From Thiomicrospira sp. (lineage in GTDB: Bacteria; Pseudomonadota; Gammaproteobacteria; Thiomicrospirales; Thiomicrospiraceae), in assembly GCF_014859555.1 (NCBI RefSeq), contig NZ_JACUTY010000001.1, forward strand, positions 1-64,000: a stretch of DNA of 64,000 nucleotides, read 5' to 3'. Within the stretch, counting starts at the first letter, position 1. Each line of letters begins with the position of its first letter. The translations under genes were made by a program, and so were the position numbers. This document shows positions 16,357-29,550 of the stretch, in pieces. The notes beneath the pieces were generated by a model. That model saw only the letters and a list, made by a program, of their open reading frames with translations, did no database searches and was not told the DNA's origin.

Positions 16357-19300
16357 ATGACGACCTATTCGTTAACCGAAAAGAAACGCATCCGTAAAGA
16401 CTTCTCAACGCAGCCTTCTATGTTGGATGTCCCGTATTTATTATCACTTCAGAAAGGGTCGTATCATGACTTTATCCAGAAGGATAAGAAGCCTCTAGAG
16501 CGCGCCAGTATTGGTCTGCACTCTGCTTTCAGTTCAGTTTTCCCAATCAAAGGTGTTGCGGGTACGGCTGATTTGGATTATGTCAGCTATCACCTTGGTC
16601 AACCAGAATTTGACGTTAAAGAGTGTAAGCAGCGTGGCGTAACCTATGCCGCTCCACTTCGCGTAAAAATGCGTTTAGTCATCTATGACAAGGACGCTCC
16701 AGTCGGAAATCGCCCAGTTAAAGACATTAAAGAACAAGAAGTTTATTTAGGTGATATGCCTTTGATGACGGATAACGGTACATTCGTTATTAACGGTACC
16801 GAACGTGTAATTGTGACTCAGTTACATCGTTCACCGGGTGTTATCTTTGATAATGACAAAGGTAAATCCCACTCTTCAGGCAAAATTTTATTCAATGCCA
16901 GAATTATTCCTTATCGGGGTTCTTGGTTAGATTTTGAATTTGATCATAATGATTGTTTGTTTACCCGTATTGACCGCCGCCGTAAATTACCCGTTTCAGT
17001 GTTTTTGCGTTCAATGGGCTATGACAATGAGCAGATTCTTGAGATGTTTTTTGATACGTCAAAAATCAAAATGTCTAAAGGCAAATATTCACTTGCATTT
17101 GATCCTGAGCAGTTTAAAGGTCAGATGGCCAGTTTTACAATTGCTGCAAAGGGTGAAGTCTTCGCAGAAGAAGGTACGCGTGTTACAGCTCGTACAGTTA
17201 AACAAATGCAAGAAGCTGGTGTGTCTTCTATTGATGTGCCGAATGAGTTTTTATTAGGTAAGGTTCTGGCTAAAAATTTAGTTGATACGTCATCTGGTGA
17301 GTTAATTGCGGCCGCCAATTCCGTTATTACCCAAGATATTATTGATAAAGTGAATGAGTTGGGCAAGCTTCAGTTCGAAGTGCTTTATATAGATGAGCTG
17401 CTGCATGGCTCTTATATGTCTGATACGTTGAATCTCGACTCGAGTTCAACACAGTTAGAAGCTCAGATTGAGATTTATCGCATGATGCGCCCTGGTGAGC
17501 CACCGACAAAAGATTCTTCTGAGGCCTTGTTTAATAGCTTGTTTTTCCAAGAAGACCGTTATGACTTGTCCTCTGTTGGTCGAATGAAACTCAACCGTCG
17601 TTTGGGTCGTCAAGATAACGAAGGAAAGCTGGTACTTGAGCGTGAAGATATTGTTGATGTTATACGTGAGTTGATCAATATTCGAAACGGTCAAAGTACG
17701 GTGGATGATATTGATACCTTGGGTAACCGTCGTATTCGTGCCGTAGGCGAAATGGCTGAAAACGCATTTAGAGTTGGTTTAGTTCGTGTTGAGCGTGCCG
17801 TAAAAGAACGTCTTAATCAGGCAGAATCTGATGGTTTGATGCCGCAGGACTTAATTAATGCTAAACCTGTATCTGCGGCAATCAAAGAATTCTTTGGTTC
17901 AAGTCAATTGTCACAATTTATGGATCAAGTGAATCCCTTGTCTGAGATCACGCATAAACGACGTGTTTCTGCCCTAGGCCCAGGCGGCTTGACGCGCGAG
18001 CGTGCGGGTTTTGAAGTTCGAGATGTTCACCCTACCCACTATGGTCGTGTTTGTCCGATCGAAACACCGGAAGGTCCAAACATTGGTTTGATTAACTCAT
18101 TAGCGGTTTATGCCAAAACGAATGAGTATGGGTTCCTTGAAACGCCTTACCGTAAGGTTATTGATGGTAAAGCTACTGATGAAGTGGTTTATATTTCTGC
18201 GATTGATGAAGCACAATACGTTATCGCTCAGGCTAGTGCAAAACTGGATAAGAATGGTAAGTTTGTTGAAGACTTGATTTCAGCACGTCACCAGAACGAA
18301 TTTACATTATCTATGTCGAAAGACATTAACTTAATGGATGTTTCTCCGAAACAGATCGTATCGGTAGCGGCGGCCTTGATTCCGTTCCTTGAGCATGATG
18401 ATGCTAACCGCGCATTGATGGGCTCAAACATGCAGCGTCAAGCGGTTCCTACTTTGCGTGCGGATAAGCCTTTAGTAGGTACAGGGATTGAGAAAACAGT
18501 CGCTATCGATTCGGGTGTAACCGTGGTTGCTGATCGTGGTGGTGAAGTGGTTTCATCTGATGCGTCTAGAATTGTAGTGCGTGTTAACGATGAAGAAATC
18601 GTTGAAGGTGAAACTGGGGTTGATATTTATAACCTTATTAAGTACCAGCGTTCTAACCAAAACACTTGTATTAACCAAAAACCAATAGTTAGTGCAGGTG
18701 ATCAAGTTACCCGTGGAGACGTATTGGCGGATGGTCCGTCTACTGATCTTGGCGAACTTGCATTAGGTCAGAACATGCGCGTGGCATTTATGCCTTGGAA
18801 TGGTTATAACTTCGAAGACTCGATTTTAGTATCAGAACGCGTGGTTAAAGAGGATCGTTATACAACCATTCATATTGAAGAATTCACCTGTTTGGCGCGT
18901 GATACTAAATTGGGGCCGGAAGAAATTACTTCTGATATTCCTAATGTTGGTGAATCGGCTTTATCGCGCTTGGATGAGAGCGGTATCGTCTATATTGGCG
19001 CTGAAGTTAAGCAGGGTGATGTTCTGGTCGGTAAGGTGACCCCTAAAGGTGAAACACAGTTAACACCTGAAGAGAAATTGCTACGCGCCATTTTTGGTGA
19101 GAAAGCATCGGACGTTAAAGATACGTCACTTCGTGTTTCTAAAGGTATCGAAGGTACGGTTATTGATGTTCAAATCTTCACTCGTGAAGGCATGAAGAAA
19201 GATGCTCGTGCGCAAGATATTCAAGAAGAAGAGCTTGATAAAGTCCGTAAAGACATTGATGAGCAGTACAGAATTCTTGAGCAAGATACCTTAAACCGTA

Positions 19301-20418
19301 TTAAAAACTTGCTGACTGGTTTGAAGTTAAAAGATGGTACCAAGTTAACAGCAGAATACCTTGAAGGTATGGATGTTAAAAAGTGGTTAGGTCTTAACGT
19401 TGATGATGAAGAGGTACTGCGCCAACTTGAAGCAGCTGAAGATCAACTTAAAGCTAAGCGTAAAGAGTTAAATGAAGCGTTTGAAGAAAAACGCAAGAAA
19501 TTGACTCAAGGTGATGACTTGGCACCAGGCGTATCTAAGATGGTTAAAGTATACGTGGCTATTAAGCGTCGTATTCAGCCAGGTGACAAGATGGCTGGTC
19601 GTCATGGTAACAAGGGTGTAATTTCTCGCATTTGTCCTGTTGAAGATATGCCATTTGATGAAACAGGTCGTCCTGTAGATATTTGCTTAAACCCACTGGG
19701 TGTACCTTCACGTATGAACGTTGGTCAGATTTTAGAAACGCACCTAGGTTTAGCGGCTTGGGGATTGGGTGAAAAGATCGATTCAATGATGAAACGTGAT
19801 GCGGATATCAAAGAAGTGCGCGAGTTCTTGCATAAGATCTATAATGAAAGCCAAGGTCAATCGGTTGATTTTAAATCATTTAGTGATGATGAGATCGTGG
19901 TGTTAGCGAAGAACTTAAGTAAGGGTGTGCCGATGGCTACGCCAGTATTTGATGGGGCTAACGAAGCGCAAATCAAATCACTGTTACGTTTAGCTGAGCT
20001 ACCTGAGTCTGGTCAAATGCGACTGTTTGATGGGCGCACAGGCGATGAGTTTGATAGAACCGTTACCGTAGGCTATATGTATATGCTTAAGTTGAACCAT
20101 TTGGTAGACGACAAGATGCATGCTCGTTCAACTGGTCCATACAGTTTGGTTACTCAACAGCCATTGGGCGGTAAAGCTCAGTTTGGTGGTCAGCGCTTTG
20201 GTGAGATGGAAGTGTGGGCATTGGAAGCGTATGGTGCGGCCTTTACGCTTCAGGAAATGTTAACAGTTAAGTCCGATGACTTGAATGGTCGTACTCGCAT
20301 GTATAAAAACATCGTTGATGGCAATGAGTACATGGAACCAGGCATGCCTGAATCCTTTAGCGTATTACGTAAAGAGATTCGCGCATTAGGTATTGATATT
20401 GAGTTGGAGCAAGATTAA
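16357..20418 (+). CDS. rpoB: DNA-directed RNA polymerase subunit beta
   Basis: 1353 aa. The start was set at the ATG at 16357 ([16 protein letters not shown]), with GAGG at 16347-16350. A TTG in frame 15 nt upstream lies in that binding site and is not used. The rifampicin region reads [31 protein letters not shown]. Catalytic and assembly segments include [11 protein letters not shown] and the C-terminal [24 protein letters not shown]. The stop overlaps the rpoC start by one base (TAATG). Confidence 0.98.
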   Translation: MTTYSLTEKKRIRKDFSTQPSMLDVPYLLSLQKGSYHDFIQKDKKPLERASIGLHSAFSSVFPIKGVAGTADLDYVSYHLGQPEFDVKECKQRGVTYAAPLRVKMRLVIYDKDAPVGNRPVKDIKEQEVYLGDMPLMTDNGTFVINGTERVIVTQLHRSPGVIFDNDKGKSHSSGKILFNARIIPYRGSWLDFEFDHNDCLFTRIDRRRKLPVSVFLRSMGYDNEQILEMFFDTSKIKMSKGKYSLAFDPEQFKGQMASFTIAAKGEVFAEEGTRVTARTVKQMQEAGVSSIDVPNEFLLGKVLAKNLVDTSSGELIAAANSVITQDIIDKVNELGKLQFEVLYIDELLHGSYMSDTLNLDSSSTQLEAQIEIYRMMRPGEPPTKDSSEALFNSLFFQEDRYDLSSVGRMKLNRRLGRQDNEGKLVLEREDIVDVIRELINIRNGQSTVDDIDTLGNRRIRAVGEMAENAFRVGLVRVERAVKERLNQAESDGLMPQDLINAKPVSAAIKEFFGSSQLSQFMDQVNPLSEITHKRRVSALGPGGLTRERAGFEVRDVHPTHYGRVCPIETPEGPNIGLINSLAVYAKTNEYGFLETPYRKVIDGKATDEVVYISAIDEAQYVIAQASAKLDKNGKFVEDLISARHQNEFTLSMSKDINLMDVSPKQIVSVAAALIPFLEHDDANRALMGSNMQRQAVPTLRADKPLVGTGIEKTVAIDSGVTVVADRGGEVVSSDASRIVVRVNDEEIVEGETGVDIYNLIKYQRSNQNTCINQKPIVSAGDQVTRGDVLADGPSTDLGELALGQNMRVAFMPWNGYNFEDSILVSERVVKEDRYTTIHIEEFTCLARDTKLGPEEITSDIPNVGESALSRLDESGIVYIGAEVKQGDVLVGKVTPKGETQLTPEEKLLRAIFGEKASDVKDTSLRVSKGIEGTVIDVQIFTREGMKKDARAQDIQEEELDKVRKDIDEQYRILEQDTLNRIKNLLTGLKLKDGTKLTAEYLEGMDVKKWLGLNVDDEEVLRQLEAAEDQLKAKRKELNEAFEEKRKKLTQGDDLAPGVSKMVKVYVAIKRRIQPGDKMAGRHGNKGVISRICPVEDMPFDETGRPVDICLNPLGVPSRMNVGQILETHLGLAAWGLGEKIDSMMKRDADIKEVREFLHKIYNESQGQSVDFKSFSDDEIVVLAKNLSKGVPMATPVFDGANEAQIKSLLRLAELPESGQMRLFDGRTGDEFDRTVTVGYMYMLKLNHLVDDKMHARSTGPYSLVTQQPLGGKAQFGGQRFGEMEVWALEAYGAAFTLQEMLTVKSDDLNGRTRMYKNIVDGNEYMEPGMPESFSVLRKEIRALGIDIELEQD

Positions 20419-23400
20419 TGAAAGACTTACTCGGTTTTCTAAAAAAACAAAACGTTTCTAGTGATTTTGATGCGATTAAAGTGTCTCTTGCTTCTCCTGA
20501 AAAGATTCGTTCTTGGTCATATGGTGAAGTAAAAAAACCTGAAACCATTAATTACCGTACCTTTAAGCCGGAGCGTGATGGCTTATTCTGCGCGAAAATT
20601 TTTGGCCCAATTCGTGACTATGAGTGCCTATGCGGAAAATACAAGCGACTAAAACATCGCGGTGTAATTTGTGAAAAATGTGGTGTTGAAGTAACTCAGT
20701 CAAAAGTGCGTCGTGAACGCATGGGTCATATCGACTTAGCTACACCAGTTGCTCACATTTGGTTCTTGAAGTCATTACCATCGCGTATTGGCCTAATGCT
20801 AGACATGACACTAAAAGAAATCGAAGCGGTTTTATACTTCGAGGCTTTTATGGTTGTTGATCCAGGCCTAACACCTTTAGAGCCTTGGCAGCTACTGACT
20901 GAAGAAGAATATTTAGATGCTTTAGAAGAGCATGGCGATGAATTCGAAGCCCAGATGGGTGCCGAAGCTATCAAGCGCATGCTTAAGTCTATTAATTTAG
21001 TGGAAGAGGCGGCTCGTTTAAGAGGTGAGGTTGAAACTACAACCTCTGAGACCAAGCAGAAGAAGGTCAGTAAGCGCTTAAAACTTATTGAATCATTTTT
21101 GTCATCTGGCAATCATCCAGAATGGATGGTATTGGAAGTTTTACCGGTGTTGCCACCTGAGCTAAGGCCTTTGGTTCCACTTGATGGTGGTCGCTTCGCA
21201 ACCTCCGATCTTAATGATTTATACCGCCGTGTAATCAACCGTAATAATCGTTTAAAGCGTTTATTAGATTTGATGGCACCGGATATTATCGTGCGCAATG
21301 AAAAACGTATGTTACAAGAAGCGGTTGATTCATTATTGGATAACGGTCGCCGTGGCCGTGCGGTAACAGGTACGAATAAGCGTCAGTTAAAATCTTTGGC
21401 TGATATGATCAAAGGTAAGCAAGGCCGTTTCCGTCAAAACTTACTCGGTAAGCGTGTTGATTACTCTGGCCGTTCAGTAATTGTTGTTGGTCCTACTTTG
21501 AGATTGCACCAGTGTGGTTTGCCTAAAAAAATGGCTTTAGAGTTATTTAAGCCATTCATTTTTAGTAAATTACAAAAACGTGGCGCGGCTCCAACAATAA
21601 AAGCAGCCAAAAAAATGGTTGAACAGGGATTACCGGAAGTTTGGGATGTATTAGATGAAGTGATTCGTGAACATCCGGTCTTGTTGAACCGTGCTCCAAC
21701 GCTTCACCGTCTAGGCATACAAGCATTTGAGCCGGTTTTGATTGAAGGTAAAGCGATTAACTTACATCCCCTCGTTTGTTCGGCCTTCAACGCTGACTTC
21801 GATGGTGACCAAATGGCAGTTCACGTTCCATTGTCATTAGAAGCGCAGCTTGAAGCTCGTACATTAATGATGTCGACCAACAACCTGCTCTCACCAGCAA
21901 ACGGTGAACCAATTATTGTACCGTCGCAAGACGTTGTACTTGGTCTTTACTATATTACGCGTGAGCGTATTAACTCTATTGGTGAGGGCAAGGCCTTTTC
22001 AAATTGGCAGGAAGTGGTTAGAGCGCTTGAAGCAAAAGTTGTTCATCTGCATACCAAAATTAAACTTAAGGTTGAAGAAACCGTTATTGAAGATAAAAAA
22101 GAACATGTAAGTACTCGTATTGTTGCGACAACGGTTGGTCGTGCTTTATTGTGCCGGATTTTGCCAAAAGGTTTGTCGTTTGATTTGTTAAACACGAACT
22201 TGACTAAGAAAAATATCAGTAAGGTGTTAAACACTTGTTATCGTGTGCTTGGACCAAAAGAAACCGTTATTTTTGCTGACCAATTAATGTATGCGGGTTT
22301 TAAGTGGTCGACAATGGCCGGTTTATCTTTCTGTTCAGATGATATGTTAATTCCAGATGAAAAAGCGGGCATTCTTGAGCGTGCTGAAGATCAGGTAAAA
22401 GAAATTCAGCTACAGTATTCACAAGGCCTGGTGACTGAAGGTGAACGTTATAACAAGGTTGTTGATATTTGGTCACACACCAACGAACTTGTAACGAAAG
22501 CCATGATGGATGAGTTGCAGTTCGATATGGTCACTACGGCTGAAGGTGAAGAGGTTAAGCAAAGTTCGTTTAACTCAATCTATATGATGGCCGACTCAGG
22601 TGCTCGTGGCTCGGTTGCGCAGATGCGTCAGCTTGGTGGTATGCGTGGATTAATGGCAAAACCGGATGGCTCGATTATCGAGACGCCTATTACCGCTAAC
22701 TTCCGTGAAGGTCTAAACGTTCTACAGTACTTTATTTCGACACATGGTGCTCGTAAAGGTTTGGCTGACACCGCTTTGAAGACGGCTAACTCAGGTTACT
22801 TGACTCGTCGTTTAGTAGATGTTGCTCAAGACGTTGTTGTAACAGAAAATGATTGTAAAACTGAAAGTGGTGTTGAAATGACCGCACACGTAGAGGGTGG
22901 TGATGTTATTGAATCACTACGCGAGCGTATTCTTGGCCGTGTGTTAAGTGAGGATGTACTGGATGTTAAAGGCGGTTGCATTGTTGCAGCGGGTACATTG
23001 CTTGATGAAAGCTTGGTGGCTTTAATTGATACTCATGGCATCGATCGTGTAAAGGTTAGATCAACCATTACATGTGAAACGAAGTTTGGTGTTTGTCAAA
23101 AATGTTATGGCCGCGATTTAGCGCGTGGCCATCTGGTTAACATGGGTGAGGCAGTTGGGGTCATGGCTGCTCAGTCGATTGGTGAGCCTGGAACACAGCT
23201 AACAATGCGTACATTCCACATTGGTGGTACCGCCTCGCAGACAGCTGCACAGAGTCACGTAGAAGTTAAGTACGAAGGTACCGTTAAATTCCATAATCTT
23301 AAGACAGTTAAGAACTCTGAAGATAAGATAATGGTTACAACACGTTCAGGCGAAGTCACTATTTTAGATGATGCTGGTCGTGAAAAAGAACGCTACAAAG

Positions 23401-24653
23401 TACCTTATGGTGCAATTCTTGAAGTCACAGAAGGACAAAAGCTGAGTTCTGGTCAAAGTATTGCGAGTTGGGATCCACATACACACCCAGTAATTACTGA
23501 GGTAAGTGGTCAGATTGAGTTTGGTAACTTTGAAGGTACAGTAGAAGAACGTTCCGATGAGTTAACAGGCCTGGTGACGCGTGTTGTAAAAGGCGCAAAA
23601 GAGCGTTCCAGTTCAGTTAAAGATGCTCGTCCTTTCATTCGTTTACTGGATGATAAAGGTGAAAGTACCTGTTTCGCAGGTACTCAGACACCTGCCGTCT
23701 ATTACTTACCAGAAAATTCGATTGTGCTTGTTCAGTCAGGCGTGCAGGTTGTATCGGGTGACGTTTTAGCACGAATTCCACAAGCGTCATCGAAAACCAA
23801 AGATATTACGGGTGGTCTGCCACGTGTTGCCGATTTGTTCGAGGCGCGTCAACCTAAAGAGCCCGCTATCATGGCCGAGGTAAGCGGTGTAATTTCTTTT
23901 GGTAAAGAAACCAAAGGCAAACAGCGTTTAATTATTACGCAAGACTCAAGCGAGCAATATGAGAGCTTAATTCCTAAGTGGCGTACAGTTAATGTATTCG
24001 AGGGTGAACGAGTTGAGCGTGGTGATATTATTGTTGAAGGTAATTCAAATGCGCATGACATTCTTCGTTTATTAGGCGTTGAACGCTTAGCTGAATATAT
24101 CGTGGATGAAGTTCAAGATGTTTATCGCCTGCAAGGTGTACGTATCAACGATAAACACATTGAAGCCATTATTCGACAAATGTTGCGTAAAGTTGAGGTT
24201 CGATCGGCGGGTGATACCGGCTTAATTAAAGGCGAGCAAACTGAGTATGCGAAAGTTCTTCAGTTGAATGAAAAAATGCGTTCGGAAGGTAAAGTAGAAG
24301 CCTCCTTTGAGCGTGTACTGCTTGGTATTACTAAAGCGTCTCTTGCGACTGAATCCTTTATTTCGGCGGCTTCATTCCAAGAAACTACTCGCGTATTAAC
24401 TGAAGCCGCTGTTAGTGGTAAGCGAGATACGTTGGTTGGTTTGAAAGAAAACGTAATTGTGGGTCGTCTGATTCCGGCCGGAACAGGTTTTGCATATCAC
24501 CTAGCACGTAAGAAAGCGAGTGATATTGCCGATGGCGAATTGCGTGCATTTATTCAAAATGACTATGAAGAAGAAAAAGTGAGTGAAGAAATTCTGGAAG
24601 AGATGCCGGTTATTGATGACCGCGTTATGGAACCAGAAGATTCAGAGCTTTAA
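20418..24653 (+). CDS. rpoC: DNA-directed RNA polymerase subunit beta'
   Basis: 1411 aa. The N-terminal zinc site has [20 protein letters not shown]. The catalytic loop [14 protein letters not shown] carries the three magnesium-binding aspartates. The second zinc cluster is in [16 protein letters not shown], and the trigger-loop region follows ([19 protein letters not shown]). Translation is coupled to rpoB. It contains the only near-copies of the iterated palindrome in the central block (22423 and 23566). Confidence 0.98.
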   Translation: MKDLLGFLKKQNVSSDFDAIKVSLASPEKIRSWSYGEVKKPETINYRTFKPERDGLFCAKIFGPIRDYECLCGKYKRLKHRGVICEKCGVEVTQSKVRRERMGHIDLATPVAHIWFLKSLPSRIGLMLDMTLKEIEAVLYFEAFMVVDPGLTPLEPWQLLTEEEYLDALEEHGDEFEAQMGAEAIKRMLKSINLVEEAARLRGEVETTTSETKQKKVSKRLKLIESFLSSGNHPEWMVLEVLPVLPPELRPLVPLDGGRFATSDLNDLYRRVINRNNRLKRLLDLMAPDIIVRNEKRMLQEAVDSLLDNGRRGRAVTGTNKRQLKSLADMIKGKQGRFRQNLLGKRVDYSGRSVIVVGPTLRLHQCGLPKKMALELFKPFIFSKLQKRGAAPTIKAAKKMVEQGLPEVWDVLDEVIREHPVLLNRAPTLHRLGIQAFEPVLIEGKAINLHPLVCSAFNADFDGDQMAVHVPLSLEAQLEARTLMMSTNNLLSPANGEPIIVPSQDVVLGLYYITRERINSIGEGKAFSNWQEVVRALEAKVVHLHTKIKLKVEETVIEDKKEHVSTRIVATTVGRALLCRILPKGLSFDLLNTNLTKKNISKVLNTCYRVLGPKETVIFADQLMYAGFKWSTMAGLSFCSDDMLIPDEKAGILERAEDQVKEIQLQYSQGLVTEGERYNKVVDIWSHTNELVTKAMMDELQFDMVTTAEGEEVKQSSFNSIYMMADSGARGSVAQMRQLGGMRGLMAKPDGSIIETPITANFREGLNVLQYFISTHGARKGLADTALKTANSGYLTRRLVDVAQDVVVTENDCKTESGVEMTAHVEGGDVIESLRERILGRVLSEDVLDVKGGCIVAAGTLLDESLVALIDTHGIDRVKVRSTITCETKFGVCQKCYGRDLARGHLVNMGEAVGVMAAQSIGEPGTQLTMRTFHIGGTASQTAAQSHVEVKYEGTVKFHNLKTVKNSEDKIMVTTRSGEVTILDDAGREKERYKVPYGAILEVTEGQKLSSGQSIASWDPHTHPVITEVSGQIEFGNFEGTVEERSDELTGLVTRVVKGAKERSSSVKDARPFIRLLDDKGESTCFAGTQTPAVYYLPENSIVLVQSGVQVVSGDVLARIPQASSKTKDITGGLPRVADLFEARQPKEPAIMAEVSGVISFGKETKGKQRLIITQDSSEQYESLIPKWRTVNVFEGERVERGDIIVEGNSNAHDILRLLGVERLAEYIVDEVQDVYRLQGVRINDKHIEAIIRQMLRKVEVRSAGDTGLIKGEQTEYAKVLQLNEKMRSEGKVEASFERVLLGITKASLATESFISAASFQETTRVLTEAAVSGKRDTLVGLKENVIVGRLIPAGTGFAYHLARKKASDIADGELRAFIQNDYEEEKVSEEILEEMPVIDDRVMEPEDSEL
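23566..23574. repeat. Iterated palindrome, 9/10 copy in rpoC
   Basis: CAGGCCTGG preceded by A instead of C, read as TGLV. It lies in the variable beta'-C-terminal region (about residue 1050), away from the catalytic core. A weaker relative (AAGGCCTGG) is at 22423-22431. Confidence 0.7.
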
Positions 24654-24679
24654 ATAACTAGAATTCAACAAGTTATTGC

Positions 24680-24708
24680 TTGACATATGCTTGTTGGATC
24701 ACTAAAAT
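24680..24708 (+). promoter_or_regulatory. Sigma-70 promoter of the str operon
   Basis: TTGACA at 24680-24685, a 17-bp spacer and TAAAAT at 24703-24708, 82 bp upstream of rpsL. The sequence CAACAAG...CTTGTTG, overlapping the promoter (about 24667-24697), is an inverted repeat that could be the end of the rpoC transcript. Confidence 0.75.
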
Positions 24709-24790
24709 TCTGAAACCTTATTTGCAGGCAATAATGCCCGCAATCTATTTTAGGTGAATGAGTTAAAACTCAAATTTGGAGAAAGTTTTA

Positions 24791-25168
24791 ATGGCTACAA
24801 TAAACCAGTTGGTTCGTAAGCCGCGTAAAGACAAAGTTAAAAAATCAGCCGTACCTGCTTTGGAGTCTTGTCCACAGCGTCGCGGTGTTTGTACGCGTGT
24901 TTATACAACAACCCCTAAAAAGCCTAACTCAGCCTTGCGTAAAGTCGCGCGTGTTCGTTTAACTAACGGTTTTGAAGTTTCAACCTATATTGGTGGTGAA
25001 GGTCATAACTTGCAGGAACACTCGGTGATTTTGATTCGTGGTGGGCGTGTTAAGGATTTGCCTGGTGTGCGTTATCATACAGTTCGCGGTGCATTAGATT
25101 GCTCTGGCGTAAATGAGCGTAAACAAGGTCGTTCTAAGTACGGTGCTAAGCGTCCAAAAGGTAAATAA
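24791..25168 (+). CDS. rpsL: 30S ribosomal protein S12
   Basis: 125 aa. The start was set at the ATG at 24791 ([13 protein letters not shown]), because an upstream in-frame ATG at 24776 overlaps the GGAGAAAG ribosome binding site. The streptomycin-site segments [18 protein letters not shown] and [17 protein letters not shown] are present, with wild-type lysines in KKPNS. First gene of the str operon. Confidence 0.98.
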   Translation: MATINQLVRKPRKDKVKKSAVPALESCPQRRGVCTRVYTTTPKKPNSALRKVARVRLTNGFEVSTYIGGEGHNLQEHSVILIRGGRVKDLPGVRYHTVRGALDCSGVNERKQGRSKYGAKRPKGK

Positions 25169-25221
25169 GCCCTTTTGACATACGTTAGCAATTTTTATTT
25201 CCTAAACCGGAAGATGTAAGA

Positions 25222-25695
25222 ATGGCAAGAAGAAGAGAAATACCAAAAAGATTGGTATTACCAGACCCTAAGTTTGGTGATGTGACGTTAACTAAGTTTG
25301 TTAACATGATTATGGTTAGCGGTAAAAAAGCAGTAGCTGAAAAAATTGTTTATGATGCTTTGGATAAGGTTGTTGAGCGTCGTAAGGGTGGAGAGCACGC
25401 GGCATTTTTAAGAGAAGCTCTTGAGAATGTAGGCCCTTTGGTTGAGGTAAAGTCACGCCGTGTTGGTGGTGCAACTTACCAGGTGCCGGTAGAAGTGCGC
25501 CCTGAAAGAAAAGTAGCATTGTCTATGCGTTGGATTGTTGAAGCGGCACGTAAGCGCAGCGAGAAAGGTATGATGCTTCGCTTAGCTGGTGAGCTAAATG
25601 ATGCTCTTGATAATCGCGGTTCTGCAGTTAAGAAGAAAGAAGATACACACAGAATGGCAGAAGCCAATAAGGCATTCTCGCATTTCCGTTGGTAA
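25222..25695 (+). CDS. rpsG: 30S ribosomal protein S7
   Basis: 157 aa. It nucleates assembly of the 30S head and contacts E-site tRNA. It begins [20 protein letters not shown] and contains [16 protein letters not shown], and a C-terminal helix ending AFSHFRW. It lies 53 nt after rpsL and is followed by a hairpin before fusA. Confidence 0.97.
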   Translation: MARRREIPKRLVLPDPKFGDVTLTKFVNMIMVSGKKAVAEKIVYDALDKVVERRKGGEHAAFLREALENVGPLVEVKSRRVGGATYQVPVEVRPERKVALSMRWIVEAARKRSEKGMMLRLAGELNDALDNRGSAVKKKEDTHRMAEANKAFSHFRW

Positions 25696-25703
25696 TATCT
25701 GAC

Positions 25704-25730
25704 AAGGCCCTTTGGGGCCTTTATCGTTTC
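25704..25730 (+). terminator. Small GC hairpin between rpsG and fusA
   Basis: AAGGCCC (25704-25710) pairs with GGGCCTT (25715-25721) around TTTG, followed by TATCGTTTC. The T-rich tail is weak. It lies inside the str operon and would give at most partial termination or mRNA processing. Confidence 0.5.
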
Positions 25731-25757
25731 AACAAATCAAAGTAAAAGGTTAGTAAA

Positions 25758-27860
25758 GTGGCACGTAAAACTCCTTTAGAGCGTTACCGTAATATCGGTA
25801 TTATGGCGCACATCGATGCAGGTAAAACAACAACTACAGAGCGTATTTTGTTTTATACAGGTCGTTCACACAAAATTGGCGAAGTGCATGACGGCGGCGC
25901 AACTATGGATTGGATGGAGCAGGAGCAGGAGCGTGGTATTACCATCACTTCCGCAGCCACCACTTGTACATGGTTGGGCATGGCTAAGCAGTTCCCAGAG
26001 CATCAAATTAACATTATTGATACTCCTGGTCACGTTGACTTCACCATCGAAGTGGAGCGTTCACTTCGAGTTTTGGATGGAGCTGTTACAGCGTTCTGCT
26101 CTGTAGGTGGTGTTGAGCCTCAGTCTGAGACAGTTTGGCGTCAAGCTGATAAGTACGGCGTACCTAGAATGGGTTATGTCAATAAAATGGACCGTGCTGG
26201 CGCTAACTTTTTACACGTCGTAGAGCAAGTCAAAACGCGTCTTGGTGCAGTACCTGTTCCTATGCAGTTGCCTATTGGTGCAGAGGATAATTTTAGGGGT
26301 GTTGTTGATCTGGTTAAGATGAAAGCCATCTACTGGGATGCAGATTCTCAAGGTATGACGTTCACTTATGAAGATATTCCGGCTGAGATGTTGGCTGAAT
26401 GTCAGAAGTATCATGATGAAATGGTTGAGTCAGCCGCTGAGGCTAGTGAAGAGTTCATGGATATTTACCTTAATGGTGGTGAGCTTACTGAAGATCAAAT
26501 AAAGCTTGGTATTCGCACGCGTTGTATTAATAACGAAATTATCCCTATGTTCTGCGGTTCGAGCTTCAAAAATATGGGTGTTCAGGCTTTGTTGGATGGC
26601 GTAATCGAATATTTCCCTTCGCCAATTGATGTGCCTGCAATTGAGGGTGTTTTAGAAGATGAAACCCCAGCTACTCGTAAATCGTCTGATGACGAGCCTT
26701 TTGCGGCCTTGGCATTCAAGATTATGACTGATCCGTTTGTGGGCACGCTTACATTCGTTCGCGTTTACTCAGGTGTGATTAGTTCTGGCGATTCTATATA
26801 TAATCCTGTTAAGGGTAAAAAAGAGCGCGCTGGCCGTTTGATTAAAATGCATGCTAATTCCCGAGAGGAAGTAAAGGAGTTTCGTGCGGGTGATATCGGC
26901 TGTGTTGTTGGTCTTAAAGATGTAACGACAGGTGATACTATTTGTGATTTGGAAAATAGGATCACTTTAGAGCGTATGGAGTTCCCAGAGCCTGTAATCT
27001 CTATTGCTGTAGAGCCTAAAACAAAGGCTGACCAAGAAAAAATGGGTATTGCCCTGCAGAAACTTGCAGCGGAAGACCCTTCATTTCGTGTTCGTACAGA
27101 TGAAGAGACAGGTCAGACCATTATTTCCGGCATGGGTGAGTTGCACTTAGATATCATTGTTGACCGTATGAAGCGTGAATTCAATGTTGAGGCGAATGTA
27201 GGTGCGCCACAGGTTTCTTACCGTGAAACGATTAAGCAGTCTGTTGAGGCCGAGGGTAAGTTTGTACGTCAATCTGGTGGTCGCGGTCAATATGGTCACG
27301 TTGTATTACGTATTGAGCCTCAAGAGCCAGGTACTGGCTTTACTTTTGTTAATGCGGTGGTTGGTGGTGCTGTACCTCGCGAATACATTGGTGCGGTTGA
27401 GAAGGGTGCTAAGGAACAGTTAGAAAATGGCGTAATTGCAGGATATCCAGTTGTAGACGTCAAGGTAACCGTGTTCGATGGTTCCTATCATGACGTTGAC
27501 TCTAATGAAATGGCATTTAAAGTTGCTTCATCTATGGGTGTTAAGAATGGTGTACAAAGTGCGAAGCCTGTCATTTTAGAACCAATTATGGCTGTCGAGG
27601 TTGTTACTCCTGAAGAGTATATGGGCGATGTTATGGGTGACCTTAACCGCCGCCGCGGTATGATTCAGGGAATGGAAGATATTCCAAGTGGTAAACAGCT
27701 TAAGGCAGAAGTACCTTTGTCAGAAATGTTTGGTTATGCAACCAATGTTCGCTCATTAACTCAGGGCCGTGCTAGCTATAGCATGACATTCAAAAAGTAT
27801 GCAGATGCACCATCATCTGTCCAAGAAGAAATTATCGCGAAAGCGAAAAAAGGTTCTTAA
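25758..27860 (+). CDS. fusA: Elongation factor G
   Basis: 700 aa translocation GTPase. GTG start codon. The G-domain has [48 protein letters not shown] and NKMDRAGA. Domain IV contains [15 protein letters not shown] and domain V ends [11 protein letters not shown]. It sits in normal str-operon order before tufA, 24 nt away. Confidence 0.98.
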   Translation: MARKTPLERYRNIGIMAHIDAGKTTTTERILFYTGRSHKIGEVHDGGATMDWMEQEQERGITITSAATTCTWLGMAKQFPEHQINIIDTPGHVDFTIEVERSLRVLDGAVTAFCSVGGVEPQSETVWRQADKYGVPRMGYVNKMDRAGANFLHVVEQVKTRLGAVPVPMQLPIGAEDNFRGVVDLVKMKAIYWDADSQGMTFTYEDIPAEMLAECQKYHDEMVESAAEASEEFMDIYLNGGELTEDQIKLGIRTRCINNEIIPMFCGSSFKNMGVQALLDGVIEYFPSPIDVPAIEGVLEDETPATRKSSDDEPFAALAFKIMTDPFVGTLTFVRVYSGVISSGDSIYNPVKGKKERAGRLIKMHANSREEVKEFRAGDIGCVVGLKDVTTGDTICDLENRITLERMEFPEPVISIAVEPKTKADQEKMGIALQKLAAEDPSFRVRTDEETGQTIISGMGELHLDIIVDRMKREFNVEANVGAPQVSYRETIKQSVEAEGKFVRQSGGRGQYGHVVLRIEPQEPGTGFTFVNAVVGGAVPREYIGAVEKGAKEQLENGVIAGYPVVDVKVTVFDGSYHDVDSNEMAFKVASSMGVKNGVQSAKPVILEPIMAVEVVTPEEYMGDVMGDLNRRRGMIQGMEDIPSGKQLKAEVPLSEMFGYATNVRSLTQGRASYSMTFKKYADAPSSVQEEIIAKAKKGS

Positions 27861-27884
27861 TTTTAATTTTAGAGGGTTTTTAAA

Positions 27885-29075
27885 ATGGCAAAAGCTAAGT
27901 TTGAACGTAACAAGCCACATGTAAACGTAGGCACGATTGGTCACGTTGACCATGGTAAAACTACATTGACTGCGGCGCTAACCATTGTGCAAGGTAAGAA
28001 GTTTGGTGGCGAATCAAGAGGTTACGACCAGATTGATAACGCACCAGAAGAAAAAGCACGTGGTATTACCATCTCTACATCCCATGTAGAGTATGAGTCA
28101 GAAACTCGTCACTACGCACACGTAGACTGCCCAGGTCACGCCGACTATGTAAAAAACATGATCACCGGTGCGGCGCAGATGGATGGTGCGATTCTAGTAT
28201 GTTCTGCTGCTGACGGCCCCATGCCACAAACACGTGAGCATATCTTGTTATCACGTCAAGTTGGTGTGCCTTTCATTGTTGTGTTCCTAAACAAAGCGGA
28301 CATGGTTGATGACGAAGAATTGATGGAATTGGTAGAGATGGAAGTTCGTGAACTTCTATCAGACTACGACTTCCCGGGTGACGACACACCAGTAATCAAA
28401 GGTTCAGCACTAAAAGCAATTGAAGGCGATACATCAGACATTGGTGTGCCAGCGATTGAAAGACTAGTAGCCGCCCTAGACGAATACATCCCAACGCCAA
28501 TGCGTGAAACAGATAAGCCATTCCTAATGCCAGTAGAAGACGTATTCTCTATCCAAGGTCGTGGAACGGTTGTAACCGGACGTATTGAAACCGGTATTGT
28601 TAAGGTTGGTGAAGAAATCGAAATCGTAGGTATTCGTGACACACAAAAAACAACCGTTACCGGCGTAGAAATGTTCCGTAAGTTACTAGACCAAGGTGAA
28701 GCGGGCGATAACGTGGGTGTACTACTACGTGGTACCAAGCGTGAAGACGTTGAACGTGGTCAAGTACTAAGTCACCCTGGCAAAATTACACCACACACCC
28801 AGTTTGAAGGTGAAGTGTACGTATTGTCAAAAGAAGAAGGTGGACGTCACACTCCATTCTTCAATGGCTACCGTCCACAGTTCTACTTCCGTACAACCGA
28901 TATTACGGGTGCATGTGAATTACCATCAGGTGTCGAAATGGTAATGCCAGGTGATAACATTCAGATGACAATCACCTTAATCAACCCGATCGCGATGGAC
29001 GAAGGTTTGCGTTTCGCGATCCGTGAAGGTGGTCGTACAGTTGGTGCGGGTGTCGTTTCTAAAATCTTGAAATAA
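27885..29075 (+). CDS. tufA: Elongation factor Tu, copy 2 (str operon)
   Basis: 396 aa, the same protein as the copy at 11627 and apparently the same nucleotide sequence throughout. Flanks differ: the ribosome binding site is GAGGG here, and the 3' sequence diverges about ten bases after the stop. The exact coincidence of identity with the reading frame indicates recent or continuous gene conversion. The CTA-rich leucine codon choice is shared by both copies and contrasts with fusA next door. Confidence 0.98.
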   Translation: MAKAKFERNKPHVNVGTIGHVDHGKTTLTAALTIVQGKKFGGESRGYDQIDNAPEEKARGITISTSHVEYESETRHYAHVDCPGHADYVKNMITGAAQMDGAILVCSAADGPMPQTREHILLSRQVGVPFIVVFLNKADMVDDEELMELVEMEVRELLSDYDFPGDDTPVIKGSALKAIEGDTSDIGVPAIERLVAALDEYIPTPMRETDKPFLMPVEDVFSIQGRGTVVTGRIETGIVKVGEEIEIVGIRDTQKTTVTGVEMFRKLLDQGEAGDNVGVLLRGTKREDVERGQVLSHPGKITPHTQFEGEVYVLSKEEGGRHTPFFNGYRPQFYFRTTDITGACELPSGVEMVMPGDNIQMTITLINPIAMDEGLRFAIREGGRTVGAGVVSKILK

Positions 29076-29096
29076 TCAAAGCTTGATTATTTCTTA
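29071..29096 (+). terminator. Hairpin at the tufA stop
   Basis: AATAATCAA (29071-29079) pairs with TTGATTATT (29083-29091) in a perfect 9-bp stem around AGC, followed by TCTTAAG. It begins within the tufA stop codon and overlaps the -35 box of the S10 promoter. The T-tail is short, so it is a moderate terminator candidate. Confidence 0.5.
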
Positions 29097-29111
29097 AGAT
29101 TGAAGTAAAAT
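29083..29111 (+). promoter_or_regulatory. Candidate sigma-70 promoter of the S10 operon
   Basis: TTGATT at 29083-29088, 17-bp spacer, TAAAAT at 29106-29111. The rpsJ start is 74 bp further, leaving a short leader with a hairpin. Confidence 0.6.
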
Positions 29112-29125
29112 TCGCAACCTTAATT

Positions 29126-29165
29126 AGCAGTGGGCTACCAGTAGTCTGCTGCTTTTATTTTTTTT
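29126..29165 (+). terminator. Leader hairpin and T-tract before rpsJ
   Basis: AGCAG (29126-29130) can pair with CTGCT (29146-29150) with further partial pairing inside, followed by GCTTTTATTTTTTTT. The position, between the S10 promoter and rpsJ, fits an attenuator. It does not show the elaborate L4-responsive leader of E. coli. Confidence 0.45.
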
Positions 29166-29184
29166 ATATAGCGAGAAGTGGTCT

Positions 29185-29496
29185 ATGGCAACACAAAACA
29201 TACGTATTCGCTTAAAAGCATTTGATCATCGTTTAATTGATCAATCTGCAAAAGAGATTACGGAAACAGCTAAAAGAACTGGGGCGCAAGTACGAGGTCC
29301 TATTCCGCTGCCAACACGTAAAGAACGTTTTACAATTTTGGTGTCTCCGCACGTAAACAAAGATGCGCGTGATCAATACGAGCTTCGTACACACAAGCGC
29401 ATGTTGGATATTGTCGATCCAACCGATAAAACGGTTGATGCGTTGATGAAGCTTGATTTGGCAGCGGGTGTTGATGTTCAGTTGGAATTGCGTTAA
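29185..29496 (+). CDS. rpsJ: 30S ribosomal protein S10 (NusE)
   Basis: 103 aa. It begins [21 protein letters not shown] and has [29 protein letters not shown], the loop that inserts into the 30S head. It also acts as NusE in antitermination, binding NusG. First gene of the S10 operon. Confidence 0.98.
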   Translation: MATQNIRIRLKAFDHRLIDQSAKEITETAKRTGAQVRGPIPLPTRKERFTILVSPHVNKDARDQYELRTHKRMLDIVDPTDKTVDALMKLDLAAGVDVQLELR

Positions 29497-29550
29497 GCAA
29501 ATTGAAGCCATCAATCGTAATGGCTGATTTCAATAATAAGAGGTAGCAAA

